In this document: piece after piece, positions 1 through 8,300 of the stretch | Numbering within the stretch: position 1 is the stretch's first letter | Layout: each line of letters starts with the position of its first letter | Source: an uncultured Odoribacter sp. | GTDB lineage: Bacteria > Bacteroidota > Bacteroidia > Bacteroidales > Marinifilaceae | Direction: 5' to 3' | Assembly: GCA_900548135.1 (NCBI GenBank) | Contig: URJC01000010.1 | Location: 1 to 21,082 of the forward strand | DNA: 21,082 nt | Translations under genes and position numbers: made by a program | The notes under the pieces: model-generated | Seen by the model: only the letters and a program-made list of their open reading frames with translations | What the model was told of the DNA's origin: nothing | The model's database searches: none

Positions 1-110
1 GGCATCGTTCCATTCTGATCCCGGACGATCCCCCGTAACATCTGTTGTGCAAAGGCCCCAAATGGCTCCAACAACAGGCATAACAAGAAGATTTTTGCTA
101 TAAATTTCAT
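1..110 (-). CDS. SusC-type TonB-dependent outer-membrane transporter, N-terminal fragment (cut by window edge)
   Basis: Only the first 36 codons are inside the window. The reading frame starts at the ATG at 110-108 on the minus strand and encodes a signal peptide (MKFIAKIFLLCLLLEPFGAF) ending in A-Q-Q. It is followed by MLRGIVRDQNGTM, the opening of the carboxypeptidase-regulatory-like beta-sandwich found at the N-terminus of SusC transporters. The same stretch in the plus-strand SusC at 5326 reads QQVLTGIVRDAEGPM, so the two are clearly related. The start lies 19 nt after the stop of the upstream FAS1 lipoprotein gene, so the two form one leftward operon. The product would be an outer-membrane beta-barrel importing substrate with TonB energy, presumably with a SusD partner encoded beyond the left edge. 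The barrel and plug are not visible, so the identification rests on the N-terminal module and context. Confidence 0.82.
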   Translation of the reverse strand, partial: MKFIAKIFLLCLLLEPFGAFAQQMLRGIVRDQNGTM

Positions 111-129
111 ATTTTCATATTTTTATAAA

Positions 130-2334
130 TCATTTAACTGAGATCGGCTGTGTCAGACGGTAAATTATACCATCTGTCAGAAATTCAGGAACCTCCCCAT
201 TGGTCTCAACCCGCTGCGTTCCTGTCTTATTTACTAATTCCAACCGTTTATTGTCTACAAAATTGATCGTAAGCGGTTCATAAACCTTTTTTGCAGCAGT
301 AGACAGTTCAACATCCTCGGCCAATGTATAAAATACTCCAGGTGTTCCAAGCTCAGGCAACACATAATCCGTAAGTTTATTTGAATTGGTAGATACAAAG
401 AAATACTTCAGATAATTAGCCAATTCATCCGGATCTGCAGGCAGATTGTCCAGTGTTTCTTCCTCCGGCACAAAAACCATGACCCGGTCATTCGTAATAA
501 ATGGAATAGTAATTTTCTCCCCATCGATCTTCACTAAATTTGCAGCTTGCAATGCCTTATAAAATTTGGTATAACGTGGTTCACCGGTCAAAACTTCTGC
601 AACTGACTGTTCACTGTTAACCAAACGGTCAGCTATTTCATAAACCAAACCATTCTTTGTTTCAATCACATCTTCAGAAAGGATGGGAATACCAACTCCA
701 TTTCCCCCGTAAACACTATCATTTTCAACATAAATATAAGTAAACGTATTTTGTGTGGCATAATATTTACGTTCTTGGAAATCACGGATAGCTCCCGAAA
801 TAATAGCATTATTCACCTCTGTTTGCACAAATGCCGAGCCTCGTTTATAATCTGTCAATTTGCCATCCTCACGGATTTGTAAATACTCATCCCCGAAAAG
901 ATCTACATTCCCCTGGTTAATCTGATAGCCGTATTTCTGATTCAAAGTATCATCGCTTACTAAGAATACTGTATAGTGATCCGAGATTGTATCCACCAAA
1001 ATATTATATTCATTAGCCAAATCATACATATAAGCCGTAATAGAATATTTTGAATCCTGAAACAAAGGTTTAGTCACCCCTTCAAAAATACGGGGAGACA
1101 ATACTTTATTAATACCATATAATAAACCATTGGCACAAAACTCACGATAAATAATATTTTCATCCCGTGACATAGGCCATTCCTCCCCGAACTGTCCAAT
1201 TACTCCCTGTTTTTCTATCTGATCAGGCAAACTAATTGTACGGTGATCAACAGCATGAGCAATCAGCAAATAATACAAAGTCAGTAACGGAAGATCCTTG
1301 TAATCCGAATAACCATAAAAATACTCGTTGAAGTAACGGGTAAAAGCCTCATTATTAAAAGCAAAACAATTATAACAATCCCTTAAATAGCGCACATAAC
1401 TTGCACGGGCAGCATCTTCTTCTCCGTGGTAGCTCCATTCACTGGCTAATTCAGGTAAATCATTTGCAGTTTTAGGAGCCGCATTATGGTAAAATAAATA
1501 ATATTTTTCCCCCGGTGCTGCATAATCCGTTGAAATGGTTTTGTCGTACACAAAGTTTTGGAATCGATCAAATAATTCCAGAAATATCGAAAACTGTCCT
1601 TCCTTTTCGTTTTTTAAAGCGTCATACAACGTCTGACGCGGCGTCACCACTTTATCAAGTACATATACATAACCATTATCAGTTGGTAAACCGGCTTCTT
1701 TTACTGCAGCATTAGCCACATATAACTGATCATTTGTTCCCATCCAGTTTACATCCGGGAAGAAATATTTATAAGTTTTCTCCGGATCGGAACATTCCTG
1801 AGTTTGAAATAAACGGGAAGAAATTACCGGTAAGTATTTTTCACGCTGATAAACCTTTACATCAGTTTGCAAAGATTTATTAAACATTTCTACAGGCTGG
1901 GCTTTGGCATATGTTTTATATTTATAAGCTTCCCCCTGTTTGGTATCTTCCATACCCATAGTATGTTTCTGCTGAAAATTCAGCAACATATCTTTACTGA
2001 AGGACTGGGCTACCAAATGATACCCCACCAGTAACTTTAACTCCTCAGGATTCACTTCTTCCAGGGAAGAATAATTATTTTCCTTCATCCAGGCGCTAAA
2101 AGCATCGTCATCCGGAGCAAATACGGTGCATAATCCTTTCCCATTCACCAGATCTTTATATCCGGATAAGTCTATAGCCTGCAGGAAATAAGTAAAATTA
2201 CCCCTGTCCTGCATAAACTTATAGGCGTTTCCCCTGAGCCAGTCAGGCGCTTTATCATAGTCTGCCTTTTCATTCGTACACCCGAAAAAAGTCAGCAGAA
2301 CTAATAGAACTCCTAAAATTTTTACAACTCGCAT
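130..2334 (-). CDS. Surface lipoprotein with four FAS1 (fasciclin) domains, first gene of leftward operon
   Basis: This 734-residue protein begins with a lipoprotein signal ending in TFFGC (lipid-bearing Cys19), followed by NEKADYD, compatible with outer-membrane or surface anchoring. Four fasciclin-like repeats can be traced, at about residues 35-230, 232-420, 425-572 and 575-730. The first has a clear FAS1 signature, VFAPDDDAF (71-79), with a following YHLV. The others are more degenerate (AFNNEAF near 325, VFLVSDDTL near 456, VFVPEEETL near 620). It is paralogous along its whole length to the plus-strand protein at 3122, with about 40% identity by eye over the first 95 residues. FAS1 domains are generally adhesion or ligand-binding modules. 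Here the protein sits directly ahead of a SusC gene, so a substrate-capturing accessory subunit of that transporter is the best inference. No enzymatic motif is seen. The promoter is about 215 nt upstream, with an operator at the predicted transcription start. Confidence 0.88.
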   Translation of the reverse strand: MRVVKILGVLLVLLTFFGCTNEKADYDKAPDWLRGNAYKFMQDRGNFTYFLQAIDLSGYKDLVNGKGLCTVFAPDDDAFSAWMKENNYSSLEEVNPEELKLLVGYHLVAQSFSKDMLLNFQQKHTMGMEDTKQGEAYKYKTYAKAQPVEMFNKSLQTDVKVYQREKYLPVISSRLFQTQECSDPEKTYKYFFPDVNWMGTNDQLYVANAAVKEAGLPTDNGYVYVLDKVVTPRQTLYDALKNEKEGQFSIFLELFDRFQNFVYDKTISTDYAAPGEKYYLFYHNAAPKTANDLPELASEWSYHGEEDAARASYVRYLRDCYNCFAFNNEAFTRYFNEYFYGYSDYKDLPLLTLYYLLIAHAVDHRTISLPDQIEKQGVIGQFGEEWPMSRDENIIYREFCANGLLYGINKVLSPRIFEGVTKPLFQDSKYSITAYMYDLANEYNILVDTISDHYTVFLVSDDTLNQKYGYQINQGNVDLFGDEYLQIREDGKLTDYKRGSAFVQTEVNNAIISGAIRDFQERKYYATQNTFTYIYVENDSVYGGNGVGIPILSEDVIETKNGLVYEIADRLVNSEQSVAEVLTGEPRYTKFYKALQAANLVKIDGEKITIPFITNDRVMVFVPEEETLDNLPADPDELANYLKYFFVSTNSNKLTDYVLPELGTPGVFYTLAEDVELSTAAKKVYEPLTINFVDNKRLELVNKTGTQRVETNGEVPEFLTDGIIYRLTQPISVK

Positions 2335-2383
2335 AACTATTAATGAATTTGTTTACTTATAATTTTTGTATATTACTTCACCA

Positions 2384-2402
2384 AAAAAACGGACGTTTTT
2401 TT
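2384..2402. promoter_or_regulatory. CGGAC element 1, inside a near-perfect palindrome
   Basis: The 11-mer AAAAAACGGAC (2384-2394) lies within a palindrome with 9-bp arms, AAAAAAACG (2383-2391) and CGTTTTTTT (2394-2402), around a central GA. It ends 48 nt before the start codon at 2334 and lies in the predicted 5' leader of the leftward operon. Two further copies of the 11-mer occur in the same intergenic region. A protein-binding site is more likely than a terminator, because the arms contain only two G:C pairs each. The binding factor is unknown. Confidence 0.5.
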
Positions 2403-2536
2403 AGTGATCAAAAAACCATTTTTCATTTTCTTCCATTTGTATTCATTTTTCATTTTTTCGACGCAATATTTATATATCTTTTTTAACACACAGCGGACAA
2501 AAAGATTACTTAACAATACACAGACACTTTTATCCC

Positions 2537-2548
2537 GCTATCGATTGC
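2537..2548 (-). promoter_or_regulatory. Palindromic operator overlapping the start of the leftward transcript
   Basis: On the minus strand this reads GCAATCGATAGC, a 12-bp palindrome with one mismatch and a central CG. It begins one base after the TACTTTTG promoter box, so it covers the predicted transcription start, a position suited to repression. The palindrome style (central CG, AT flanks, outer GC) resembles LacI-family operators. That family assignment is inference. An almost identical site sits in the same position before the GH89 gene at 20079. Confidence 0.6.
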
Positions 2549-2549
2549 A

Positions 2550-2582
2550 CAAAAGTATAGATTAAATTTCTTAAATATCACA
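2550..2582 (-). promoter_or_regulatory. Bacteroides-type promoter for the leftward FAS1-SusC operon
   Basis: The minus strand has TACTTTTG at 2557-2550, an exact match to the Bacteroides -7 consensus TAnnTTTG. A weak -33 element, TGTG (2582-2579), lies 21 nt upstream of it; the consensus is TTTG. Transcription would begin near 2543, giving a leader of roughly 210 nt before the ATG at 2334. Confidence 0.55.
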
Positions 2583-2610
2583 TGATTTCAAGCTAAATTG
2601 GGGGATAGAA

Positions 2611-2637
2611 ACAATTTTAAAACAATTAGAGACAATT
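2611..2637. repeat. Three ACAATT repeats at 10-11 bp spacing
   Basis: ACAATT occurs at 2611, 2622 and 2632, each followed by T/A-rich bases, so the copies fall on one face of the helix. They lie about 65-95 bp upstream of the predicted leftward transcription start. They could be activator half-sites, an UP-like element or intrinsic curvature. Chance is possible in such AT-rich DNA. Confidence 0.3.
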
Positions 2638-2844
2638 TTTTAATTACATTTTTTAAGGTTTAAAGGTTGATTTAAGAAAAAATTAAGACCATTTTGTGTA
2701 TTTAAAGACTCGTTTTTTTAGGGATGAGATGATTTATTAACAGACTTAATTGTTAATAAGTATTTAAATATCTTTTCTCACGAAAGTCATTTTTCATAAT
2801 ATCTGCCATCCTGAATTTTTTGTTAAAACTCCTCTAGAATAAAC

Positions 2845-2870
2845 GTCCGTTTTTTTCGGATAAAAAACGG
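2845..2870. promoter_or_regulatory. CGGAC element 2 with a facing partial copy (inverted repeat)
   Basis: GTCCGTTTTTT (2845-2855) is the reverse complement of the AAAAAACGGAC element. It faces AAAAAACGG (2862-2870), and CCGTTTTTT (2847-2855) with AAAAAACGG forms a 9-bp inverted repeat around a 6-nt spacer. It lies midway between the divergent genes. The arrangement looks like a dimer site built from the half-site seen at 2384 and 3067. No T-run follows the second arm, so a terminator on the plus strand is unlikely. Confidence 0.45.
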
Positions 2871-2919
2871 CTGATTTTGAAACTTTAAAAAAAAGTAAAA
2901 ACGAAAAAAATAAAGCGTC

Positions 2920-2942
2920 TGGAAAATGGTCTTAATTTTCCA
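2920..2942. repeat. 8-bp inverted repeat TGGAAAAT / ATTTTCCA
   Basis: TGGAAAAT (2920-2927) and ATTTTCCA (2935-2942) are perfect reverse complements separated by 7 nt, about 180 bp before the rightward operon. It may be a regulatory site or a weak hairpin. Nothing else distinguishes it. Confidence 0.3.
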
Positions 2943-3066
2943 AACTAATTAATTAAAAACCTAATAATCAACAATTAAAGAAAGATATTCAGAAAAGATA
3001 AGAATAAAAAGAGGAACCGGAATAATAAAAAATGCAATGTTGAAATTCTATGATTATTCTGACCTT

Positions 3067-3077
3067 AAAAAACGGAC
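3067..3077 (+). promoter_or_regulatory. CGGAC element 3, just upstream of the rightward operon
   Basis: AAAAAACGGAC lies 44 nt before the ATG at 3122. The first element lies 48 nt before the divergent start at 2334, so each operon has a copy at nearly the same distance from its first codon. This placement suggests a promoter-proximal or leader element shared by both operons. Confidence 0.45.
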
Positions 3078-3121
3078 ATTAAACTATTTATAAATCTCAA
3101 TAAATCAATATATAATATAGT

Positions 3122-5314
3122 ATGAAAAAAATCACGAATAGTAAATTTTTGATGTTGTTACTCTTTATTCTTCCTTTTTGGGGGTGTGAAGACGAGATGG
3201 ATAAGTACTATGAACGGCCGGACTGGTTAAAAGGTAGTGCTTATGCAGTATTACAAAAACAATCGGATTACTCCTTATTTGTATCCGCACTGGAAAAATC
3301 AAAGTTTTTCAATTTAGTGAAAGGACAAGGTCTGTGTTCGGTTTTTGCACCAGACAATGATGCCATGAATGCATACCTGAAAAGTAATAATTATCAGAAT
3401 ATAGATGCCATCCCGGAAAAAGAATTGAATTTAATGGTGGGGAATCATATCGTGCAGTATTCCTACCGTCCCTCCGATTATATGAATTTCCGCCCGGAAG
3501 GAGATATTGAAGCAGGTGAAGATAATAAAGGGGTCTATTACAAACACAAAACTTACGGGCAAGAAGAAACCCATGTCATCCAGGATCCCCTGACAGGTAA
3601 AAGGGTAACCATATATGAAAGAGAAAAATATATTCCTGTCTTGAACACGAATTTATTTAAGACACAAGGAGTAAAAGACTATAGTTATAACTATTCTTAT
3701 TTTTTTCCTGGAAAGAAATGGGAAGGAGACGACAATTTTTATGCAGCTAATGCTGCGATAAAAACAGATGGTAACGGTCTTCCGACCGATAATGGATACG
3801 TCTATCTGGTTAATGAAGTTATCCTCCCGTTGCGTACTGTATATAGTGTATTATCTGACGAACGTTATTCTTATTCTGTATTCAAACATTTGTACGACAA
3901 ATTTACAGATATTACTTACAATAAAGATTTATCCTCTAAATATGCGGCAGCAGGTGACAGTTTATTTTTATATCATCATAAAGTATTACCGAAGATTGCC
4001 AGCAACTGGACACACAATCAGGAGAACGGTTTTTCTCACAACTTATACCAAGCCTGTGGAACTGCTTTCAATTCTTTTATTCCTAACGATAATACCTTGT
4101 CTGCTTACCTGGACAGTTATTTTTCCAAATACGATACTTACGACGAAATCCCCATGTTACAGCTTTCTTTCTTACTTGGCAACCATGTACAAGCCAGAAA
4201 TCTGGTATTACCTGAAATGCTGAAAGACAAACGGGTAAAGTCCGGTTATGGAGATCTCTACGACTTTGATGTTGACGGAGCCGAAGTAAAGGAATTGTGT
4301 TCAAACGGAGCATTTTACGGTATTAATAAAGTAATAGTACCGGCCATGTTCCGCTCTGTAACAGCTCCCCTATTAAATGACCCTGATTTCTCCATATTCA
4401 CTGAAATCCTGAATAAGGCCGGGGAAATCATTCAGCTAGTCAATCCGGATGTAAAATTCACTTTATTCGCTCCGACAGATGAAGCGTTCAAGGCCATGGG
4501 ATACCAAGTCGATGTAGGTAAAGCCGACGTTTTAGGAGATGAAAAAATCCAAAAATGGGACGATGAAAGTGAGAAATACAAAGACCTGAATACTGCTGAA
4601 ATCAGTAATCTGGCTATGAAACACATCGTCCTCCAGAATGAAATCAAAGATTTTTCCAAAAAGAAAATTTATACTTCTAAAAAAGGTTTCTCTTACATCA
4701 CTGTTTTTGATGGAGGTGTAGGCTGTGAAGCCAATACGACAGACCCTTTCCATCCGGAAAAATTAGGAGAATATTACAACGGTATCACCTATAGCCTGGA
4801 CAATGTGTTGGGGAATGTAGAAGTTTCTTTAATACAAGAATTGGAAAATAGTTACCCGGAATTCTGGAAATTATTGAAAAAAGCAGGATTGGTGGAAGAA
4901 ATCAATGGTGAAAATGTGATGTCATTCATTACCGGTGAAACGGTTATGGCTTTTATCCCGAGCGATGAGGTAATCCTGCAAGAAGTAAGCCTGCTCCCCG
5001 ACAATCCGGAAGAATTGAAAGAATACCTGGAATATTTCTTCGTATCGATAGATGCCAACAAATTAGGGAATTACATTCTCCCGGGAATTGGAGAGCCGGA
5101 TATGTATGAATCCGTACAAATTAGTCCCAATTCAACACAGTATGATATTTTCCATTCCAAAATAGGGATTTATCCTAATGAAGAAAAATTCAATGTGATG
5201 CTTAGAAATGAAAAAGGCAGGGAGATTGAAACAACTCCGGGAGCGTTTCCAACCTTCCTGACGGATGCCCTCATTTATAATATCCATACAATCAATTTCC
5301 AGTCGAATAATTAA
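3122..5314 (+). CDS. Surface lipoprotein with four FAS1 (fasciclin) domains, first gene of rightward operon
   Basis: This 730-residue protein has a lipoprotein signal ending in LPFWGC (lipid-bearing Cys22), then EDEMDKYYE; the acidic run fits the export signal of Bacteroidota surface lipoproteins. Four tandem fasciclin domains are visible at about residues 38-236, 238-408, 420-565 and 568-727. Each has its own signature: VFAPDNDA (74-81), FIPNDNTL (319-326), LFAPTDEAF (448-456) and FIPSDEVI (611-618). FAS1 folds typically mediate adhesion and ligand binding. No catalytic site is apparent. It is a full-length paralog of the minus-strand protein ending at 130. The SusC gene starts 11 nt after its stop. 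A role as a large surface-exposed substrate-binding partner of SusC/SusD, replacing SusE/SusF-type proteins, is inferred from position and anchoring. The ligand could be protein, glycan or glycoprotein. Confidence 0.9.
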   Translation: MKKITNSKFLMLLLFILPFWGCEDEMDKYYERPDWLKGSAYAVLQKQSDYSLFVSALEKSKFFNLVKGQGLCSVFAPDNDAMNAYLKSNNYQNIDAIPEKELNLMVGNHIVQYSYRPSDYMNFRPEGDIEAGEDNKGVYYKHKTYGQEETHVIQDPLTGKRVTIYEREKYIPVLNTNLFKTQGVKDYSYNYSYFFPGKKWEGDDNFYAANAAIKTDGNGLPTDNGYVYLVNEVILPLRTVYSVLSDERYSYSVFKHLYDKFTDITYNKDLSSKYAAAGDSLFLYHHKVLPKIASNWTHNQENGFSHNLYQACGTAFNSFIPNDNTLSAYLDSYFSKYDTYDEIPMLQLSFLLGNHVQARNLVLPEMLKDKRVKSGYGDLYDFDVDGAEVKELCSNGAFYGINKVIVPAMFRSVTAPLLNDPDFSIFTEILNKAGEIIQLVNPDVKFTLFAPTDEAFKAMGYQVDVGKADVLGDEKIQKWDDESEKYKDLNTAEISNLAMKHIVLQNEIKDFSKKKIYTSKKGFSYITVFDGGVGCEANTTDPFHPEKLGEYYNGITYSLDNVLGNVEVSLIQELENSYPEFWKLLKKAGLVEEINGENVMSFITGETVMAFIPSDEVILQEVSLLPDNPEELKEYLEYFFVSIDANKLGNYILPGIGEPDMYESVQISPNSTQYDIFHSKIGIYPNEEKFNVMLRNEKGREIETTPGAFPTFLTDALIYNIHTINFQSNN

Positions 5315-5325
5315 TTCAATATAAT

Positions 5326-8300
5326 ATGAAAGTTATCTATAGCTTAAAAACAGTGATCGTTCTGTTTTTATTAGCTGTATCTTTCCCAGCCTATTCGCAG
5401 CAAGTGCTCACCGGTATCGTCCGGGATGCAGAGGGACCTATGATAGGTGTTACAGTTAGTATACAGAATGAAAACAACCGTATGTTATTGGGGGGTGTAA
5501 CAAATGAAAACGGCGAGTATTACCTGACCATTCCGAATGTAAAAGGGTTATCCGTTGTCTATTCGTTCATTGGTTATAAAACCTATAAAGTGCCTTACAA
5601 AGGTCAAAAAGTACAAAATGTAAGATTAGTAGAAGATATTGCCGAACTGGAGCAAGTTATCATTTCTGCCAAAAGAATTGATGTAAATGATAATGGAGTA
5701 CCCATCAAAGACCTGGGTGTTGCGCGTCAGAAAATCGACATGGACGAAATGAAAGAAATGCAAGCCACTTCCATTGAAGATGCCCTGCAAGGCCGTTTAG
5801 CCAATGTGGATATCATCGCTTCCTCAGGTGATCCAGGATCTAAAATGGCCATCCGTATCCGGGGTACCAGTTCATTGAACGCCAATAATGAACCCTTGGT
5901 TGTTGTTGATGGAATCCCTTACGATACAGAGATTAATGATGACTTTGACTTCCAGACAGCTAACGAGGAAGATTACGGAGCTTTGGTCAACATCGCCCCA
6001 AGTGATATCGAATCCATAGAAGTATTAAAAGATGCTGCCGCCACAGCAATCTGGGGCTCCCGGGGTGCCAACGGTGTATTAGTCATCACCACTAAACGCG
6101 GTACCCGTGGAAAAACACGTTTTTCCATCAGCCAGAAGGTGGACTATAAACAGGAACCCAAACGTATTCCTATGTTGAATGGAGAACAATACATTACCAT
6201 GGTACAGGATGCCATGTGGAACAGATTACATGATATTGGTTTCAGCTGGAATGAAATGGATAAATTGACTTCTTATCCGGAAATCAATTATGACCCGCAA
6301 TTCAAATATTTCAAAGAATACAGCCAAAATACAGATTGGTTGGACCTGATTAAATCAGATGTGCTTTCAAGTGAGACAAACTTTTCTATGAGTGGTGGTG
6401 GAGACCGTGCTCTATACCGCTTTTCTCTGGGTTATCTGACTGAAAACGGAACAACCAAGGGAACCGCTTTTAAGCGTCTAAGTTCCCGCTTAAATATCGA
6501 CTACCGTTTTTCTGACCGTTTAAGGGTAGCTGCCGGCTTTTCTTATACCCGTGGTGCCCGGGATAACAACTGGACAAACCCGCGTGCCCATGCAAAAATA
6601 AAAATGCCGAATATGTCACCGTGGTTACTTGACGATAACGGAAATCCCACAAATGAATATTTCATTCCGACTGCAACCTCCAGTTACAAACCTTTCCAGG
6701 GAACCTGGAGTGGTTCATTCAACCCTGTAGCCATGGTCAATGATTCATACAATAATACCATTTCCAACGACGTACGGGTAACCTTCAATCTGAAATACCG
6801 TCTATTAGAAGGGCTTTCTTATGATGGGAATATTGGTTTTGACATCAATTCTTCAAAAAATAAAAAGTTTCTCCCGCAGTCAGCAACCGGAGTGAATGCT
6901 TCTCATGCTGATTTTAACCGGGGAGAAGACTTGATGTCCGACCACATTGCAATCAACATTTACAACAAATTAATCTTTAACCGGACTTTTGGAGTACACA
7001 AGGTCATCCTGACCGGAATGTCTCAAATTTCGCACAGTGCCAACGCCAATCATTCTACAGCAGTGAGCGGCCTCGGATCTGCCAATATGATTGATCCAAC
7101 CTCAGGAGGTAAAATCACCACTCTCGGTTCAGGATCTTCTAAAAGCAGAACCGTAGCTTTCCTGTTTAACGCCCACTACAATTACCATGAAAAATACATG
7201 GCATCAGTTGGCTACCGTTATGAAGGTAATTCAAAAATGGGCCTGGATTCACGCTGGGGAGGTTTTCCAAGCGTAGATGCAGCCTGGCGTATCAATAAAG
7301 AAGGATTCCTATCAGACCAGGAATGGATCAATGAATTAAAAGTACGTTACAGTTGGGGGAAAAACGGAAATGCTCCAAGTTCCAACTATGCTTACGTAGG
7401 AACTTTCTCCCCCTGCGGCGAATACCTGAATAACTCGGCTATTGCTCCCAATAACATTCAGCTGAATAACCTGAGATGGGAAATGGGTAGCCAACACAAC
7501 TTTGGTATTGACTTTACCGCATGGGAAAATAAGGTAGACCTGAAATTGGAATACTATATCAAAAAATCAGAAGATTTACTTCAATCCAACGTATCCATTC
7601 CTTCTTCTACCGGATTTCCTACAGTAAAATTCTTCAATTCCGGAAGCATGGAAAATAAAGGTTGGGAAATCATGCTAAGTTTAAACGATATTGTCAAGGT
7701 AAATGATTTCAGAGTTTCTTTCAACATGAACCTTTCCCGCAACCGGAACAGGGTGCTCACTCTGCCGGTAAACAAAAACTATTGGAATTACACCAAAGTA
7801 GACAATGGCACCTATGCACAAAATGTCGTTGAAGGTGACCCATTGGGTTCGTTCTATGGTTATAAATACCTGGGGGTATATCAATCAGAAGATGAAACCA
7901 TTGCCCGTGATGCCGATGGCAAAAAAATCATGGGGATGGACGGAAAACCAGTCTACACGATGATCAACAATGTACAAATGCGTCCCGGAGATGCCAAATA
8001 TGCTGATTTGAACCATGACGGTGTGATTGACGAGTATGATATTACTTACCTGGGAAACTCCATGCCAATCGTTACTGCCGGATTCGGATTGAATTTACGT
8101 TGGAGAGATCTGCGTGTGCGTACTTTCTTCCAATCCCGTTTTGGTCAAAGTGTCATCAACAAAACCCGTATGAATTCGGAAAGCATGTACAATGCCAACA
8201 ACCAAAGTACAGCTGTACTGAAAAGATGGCGTCACCCGGGTGACAATACCGATATCCCCCGTGCATTATGGGGACGCGGCTACAATTATCTGGGTTCTGA

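Larger units (their letters stand above)
2335..3121. other. 787-bp AT-rich divergent intergenic regulatory region
   Basis: This stretch separates two divergent, paralogous FAS1-SusC operons and holds no convincing protein gene. It contains a Bacteroides-type promoter with a palindromic operator for the leftward operon (2537-2582). It also has three copies of AAAAAACGGAC (2384-2394 plus, 2855-2845 minus, 3067-3077 plus) and a partial fourth copy (2862-2870). Two inverted repeats lie at 2847-2870 and 2920-2942, a duplicated 13-mer lies at 2417-2429 and 2444-2456, and helically spaced ACAATT repeats lie at 2611-2637. I could not find a TAnnTTTG promoter for the rightward operon at 3122. It may use another sigma factor, possibly linked to the CGGAC elements. 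Confidence 0.8.

Noticed and set aside
2383..2402. A/T-rich palindrome as a bidirectional intrinsic terminator
   Set aside because: The stem has only two G:C pairs per arm and would lie within the leader of an expressed operon. A protein-binding site fits better.
3768..4223. 151-codon plus-strand frame inside the first FAS1 gene
   Set aside because: It is an out-of-frame shadow of the 730-residue lipoprotein gene, with hydrophobic low-complexity composition and no recognisable features.
8005..8040. Dockerin or EF-hand-like acidic loop DLNHDGVIDEYD in the first SusC
   Set aside because: Loops of this kind are common in SusC barrels (the second SusC has one too), so this is not evidence of a cellulosome-type dockerin.
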